Shown here: piece by piece, positions 7,219 to 8,349 of the stretch | Layout: every line of letters starts with the position of its first letter | Numbering within the stretch: position 1 is the first letter of the stretch | Assembly (NCBI GenBank): GCA_024636135.1 | Contig: JAGXHP010000018.1 | Coordinates: forward strand, 1 to 8,349 | From: Chloroflexota bacterium | Lineage (GTDB): Bacteria; Chloroflexota; Limnocylindria; QHBO01 | Reading direction: 5' to 3' | Length of the DNA: 8,349 nt | Notes under the pieces: generated by a model | What the model saw: the letters and a program-made list of their open reading frames with translations, nothing else | What the model was told of the DNA's origin: nothing | Databases searched by the model: none | Translations under genes and position numbers: made by a program

Positions 7219-7220
7219 CC

Positions 7221-8048
7221 GTGTCATCGAAGCGGCTCCTGCCATTGGTGCTTCGCGCGGCGGCCATCGCCTGGATGGCCTTCTTCTGGGTCTGGCTCAT
7301 CGGCTTCCAGTCGTCGTTCGTGGAGGTGGACGCCCAGGCGTACTGGGGGATCGACTTCGACAGCCTCTACATCGGCTCGAAGCTGGGAGACCAGGATGCG
7401 TTCCTCTACTCGCCGGTCGTGGCCTGGCTGTTCGCGCCGTTCTCGCTCGTGCCGTACGAGGTGTTCTACGCGGTCCTGGCGGCGGTGAACCTGGTGGCCC
7501 TCGTCTGGCTGCTCGGATTCGAGGTGGCTGCCCTTGCCCTCCTGCTCCAGCCGATCTCGAACGAGGTGGCCCGAGGCAACATCCATCTCCTCCTGGCGGT
7601 GGCGATCGTGGTGGGCTTTCGCTATCCGGCGTCCTGGGCCTGGGTGCTGCTCACGAAGGTGACGCCGGGCGTCGGGCTGCTGTGGTTCGCGTTCCGGCGT
7701 GAGTGGAGGTCATTCGGCACCGCGCTGCTCGTGACCGCAGGCATCGCGGCGGTCTCGTTCGCGATCGCGCCTGACCTCTGGCTGCGGTGGTTCGACCTGC
7801 TGGCGACGAACGCGAGCTCCACGCGACCGTCCCTGCTAGAGATCCCCGTGGTCCCGAGGCTGGCGGCGGCGGCCGTGGTGCTGGCACTGGGCGCGTGGCG
7901 GAACCGGCCCGCCGTCGTCCCGGTCGCCGCCATGCTGGCGCTGCCCGCCATCTGGGTGAACTCGCTCGCGCTGCTCGTCGCGGTCGTGCCATTGCTGCTC
8001 GCCGATTGGGACCATCGGGCCATTCGAATGGTGCGTCCACGCACCTAG
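7221..8048 (+). CDS. GT87/DUF2029-like membrane glycosyltransferase, short form
   Basis: The 275-residue product has an N-terminal membrane segment, then VEVDAQAYWGIDFDSLY with Asp37 as likely catalytic acid, FLYSPVVAWLFAPFSLVP (61-78, the typical Y.P loop), EVARGNIHLLLAVAIV (RGNIH at 118-122, in the place of the GQ.N motif), LLTKVTPGVGLLWF (KVTP at 146-149), and a C-terminal NSLALLVAVVPLL. These mark it as a member of the same family as its neighbour, in the same motif order but well diverged, so it is an old tandem pair or two recruited genes. The start GTG 7221 lies 2 nt after the upstream stop and has a GAGGA site. The sequence upstream in this frame is Arg/Gly-rich shadow. Substrate is unknown. 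The stop at 8046-8048 coincides with the first three bases of a candidate -10 box for the next gene. Confidence 0.82.
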   Translation: MSSKRLLPLVLRAAAIAWMAFFWVWLIGFQSSFVEVDAQAYWGIDFDSLYIGSKLGDQDAFLYSPVVAWLFAPFSLVPYEVFYAVLAAVNLVALVWLLGFEVAALALLLQPISNEVARGNIHLLLAVAIVVGFRYPASWAWVLLTKVTPGVGLLWFAFRREWRSFGTALLVTAGIAAVSFAIAPDLWLRWFDLLATNASSTRPSLLEIPVVPRLAAAAVVLALGAWRNRPAVVPVAAMLALPAIWVNSLALLVAVVPLLLADWDHRAIRMVRPRT

Positions 8049-8069
8049 ACTGACGCCCGAATTCGAATT
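8021..8069. repeat. Pair of ATTCGAAT palindromes flanking a candidate promoter
   Basis: CATTCGAATG (8021-8030) and AATTCGAATT (8060-8069) are both perfect 10-bp palindromes sharing the core ATTCGAAT, with centres 39 bp apart. One covers the presumed -35 region, the other lies just after the expected transcription start. I found no other copy of the 8-bp core in the window. This layout would suit operators of a repressor for the downstream gene. Confidence 0.4.
8023..8051 (+). promoter_or_regulatory. Candidate promoter of the last gene
   Basis: TAGACT (8046-8051) is a -10 candidate identical to the one before the polymerase-like gene, within the shared 8-mer CCTAGACT. TTCGAA (8023-8028) is a weak -35 with a 17-bp spacer. 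Transcription would start near 8058 and leave a leader of about 25 nt, which contains GAGGG (8076-8080), a Shine-Dalgarno 4 nt before the ATG. The promoter overlaps the end of the upstream gene. Confidence 0.4.
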
Positions 8070-8084
8070 TCTCACGAGGGTTCC

Positions 8085-8349
8085 ATGCCCGCGTCACTCC
8101 GACTGGTCCTGCTCAGCTGCCTCATGCTCTTCGTGGAGCTCGCGCTCATCCGGTGGACAGGCTCGAACGTCGTCTACCTCTCCTACTTCAGCAACTTCGT
8201 GCTGCTGGGGTCGTTCCTGGGGATCGGGATCGGCTTCCTGCGCGGCAAGGCTCGCGTCAACCTGTTCCCGTACGCGCCGGTGGCGCTGACCGCGTTCGTG
8301 GGATTCGTCCTCATCTTCCCGGTGCGGATCGACCGTTCCGGCTCGGACC
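8085..8349 (+). CDS. N-terminus of a multi-pass membrane protein, spermidine-synthase-like family, 3' truncated
   Basis: ATG 8085 opens a frame with no stop to the window end (88 codons), preceded by a GAGGG ribosome site. The product starts with a short basic stretch and three hydrophobic segments. It contains LMLFVELALIRW, a YLSYFSNFVLLGSFLG stretch and a GIGIGFLRGK run. The ELALIR...LLG.FLG.G.G pattern is the one I associate with the N-terminal membrane domain of large spermine/spermidine-synthase-like membrane proteins (fused MFS/aminopropyltransferase type). The methyltransferase-like domain that would confirm this lies beyond the window. These proteins are often of unknown function and need not make polyamines. 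The gene follows the glycosyltransferase cluster by 36 nt but has its own candidate promoter, so it may be a separate unit. Confidence 0.7.
   Translation, partial: MPASLRLVLLSCLMLFVELALIRWTGSNVVYLSYFSNFVLLGSFLGIGIGFLRGKARVNLFPYAPVALTAFVGFVLIFPVRIDRSGSD

Noticed and set aside
6474..7220. N-terminal extension of the second GT87-like protein
   Set aside because: It is an Arg-rich out-of-frame reading of the previous gene. GTG 7221 has its own ribosome site and starts a typical membrane N-terminus.
7170..7220. Frameshift splitting one longer GT87 protein into two
   Set aside because: None of the three frames continues a hydrophobic segment after 7170, and the downstream gene repeats the full motif order from its own N-terminus.

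Overview
The window is a GC-rich piece of a bacterial chromosome carrying part of a cell-surface polysaccharide (O-antigen or exopolysaccharide-like) locus. GTG starts, stop/start overlaps and a probable leaderless transcript would suit a high-GC lineage such as Chloroflexota or Actinobacteriota. I cannot fix the phylum from sequence alone, and a metagenome assembly is likely. Bases 5-37 are not biological: they are the Illumina Nextera Read 1 adapter with the Tn5 mosaic end, so the left edge is a library artefact and the first gene is cut there.

Layout. (1) 38-978, plus: the C-terminal part of a TPR protein, cut at the adapter. It is clearly paralogous to the C-terminal half of the gene at 2502-4826. 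(2) 958-2364, minus: a complete polyprenyl-phosphate glycosylphosphotransferase (initiating sugar transferase), overlapping gene 1 tail to tail by 21 bp. (3) 2365-2501: a divergent regulatory region with a 7-bp-arm inverted repeat and a plausible promoter whose -10 box lies 7 nt before a GTG codon. (4) 2502-4826, plus: an O-antigen polymerase/ligase-like membrane protein fused to C-terminal TPR repeats and an unnamed conserved tail. (5) 4820-6388, 6385-7218 and 7221-8048, plus: three GT-C-type membrane glycosyltransferases (one GT39/PMT-like, two GT87/DUF2029-like). They are joined by a 7-nt overlap, a 4-nt overlap and a 2-nt gap, so genes 4 and 5 probably form one four-gene operon. (6) 8085-8349, plus: the N-terminus of a multi-pass membrane protein resembling the membrane part of spermidine-synthase-like proteins, with its own candidate promoter, running off the right edge.

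Inferred joint role: the sugar transferase loads a sugar phosphate on undecaprenyl phosphate at the cytoplasmic face. The GT-C enzymes would add or decorate with sugars from polyprenyl-phosphate donors outside the membrane. The O-antigen polymerase/ligase-like proteins (one complete, one truncated) would polymerise or attach the product. No RNA gene, CRISPR array, insertion sequence or complete tRNA was seen. No gene-free stretch exceeds 300 bases.
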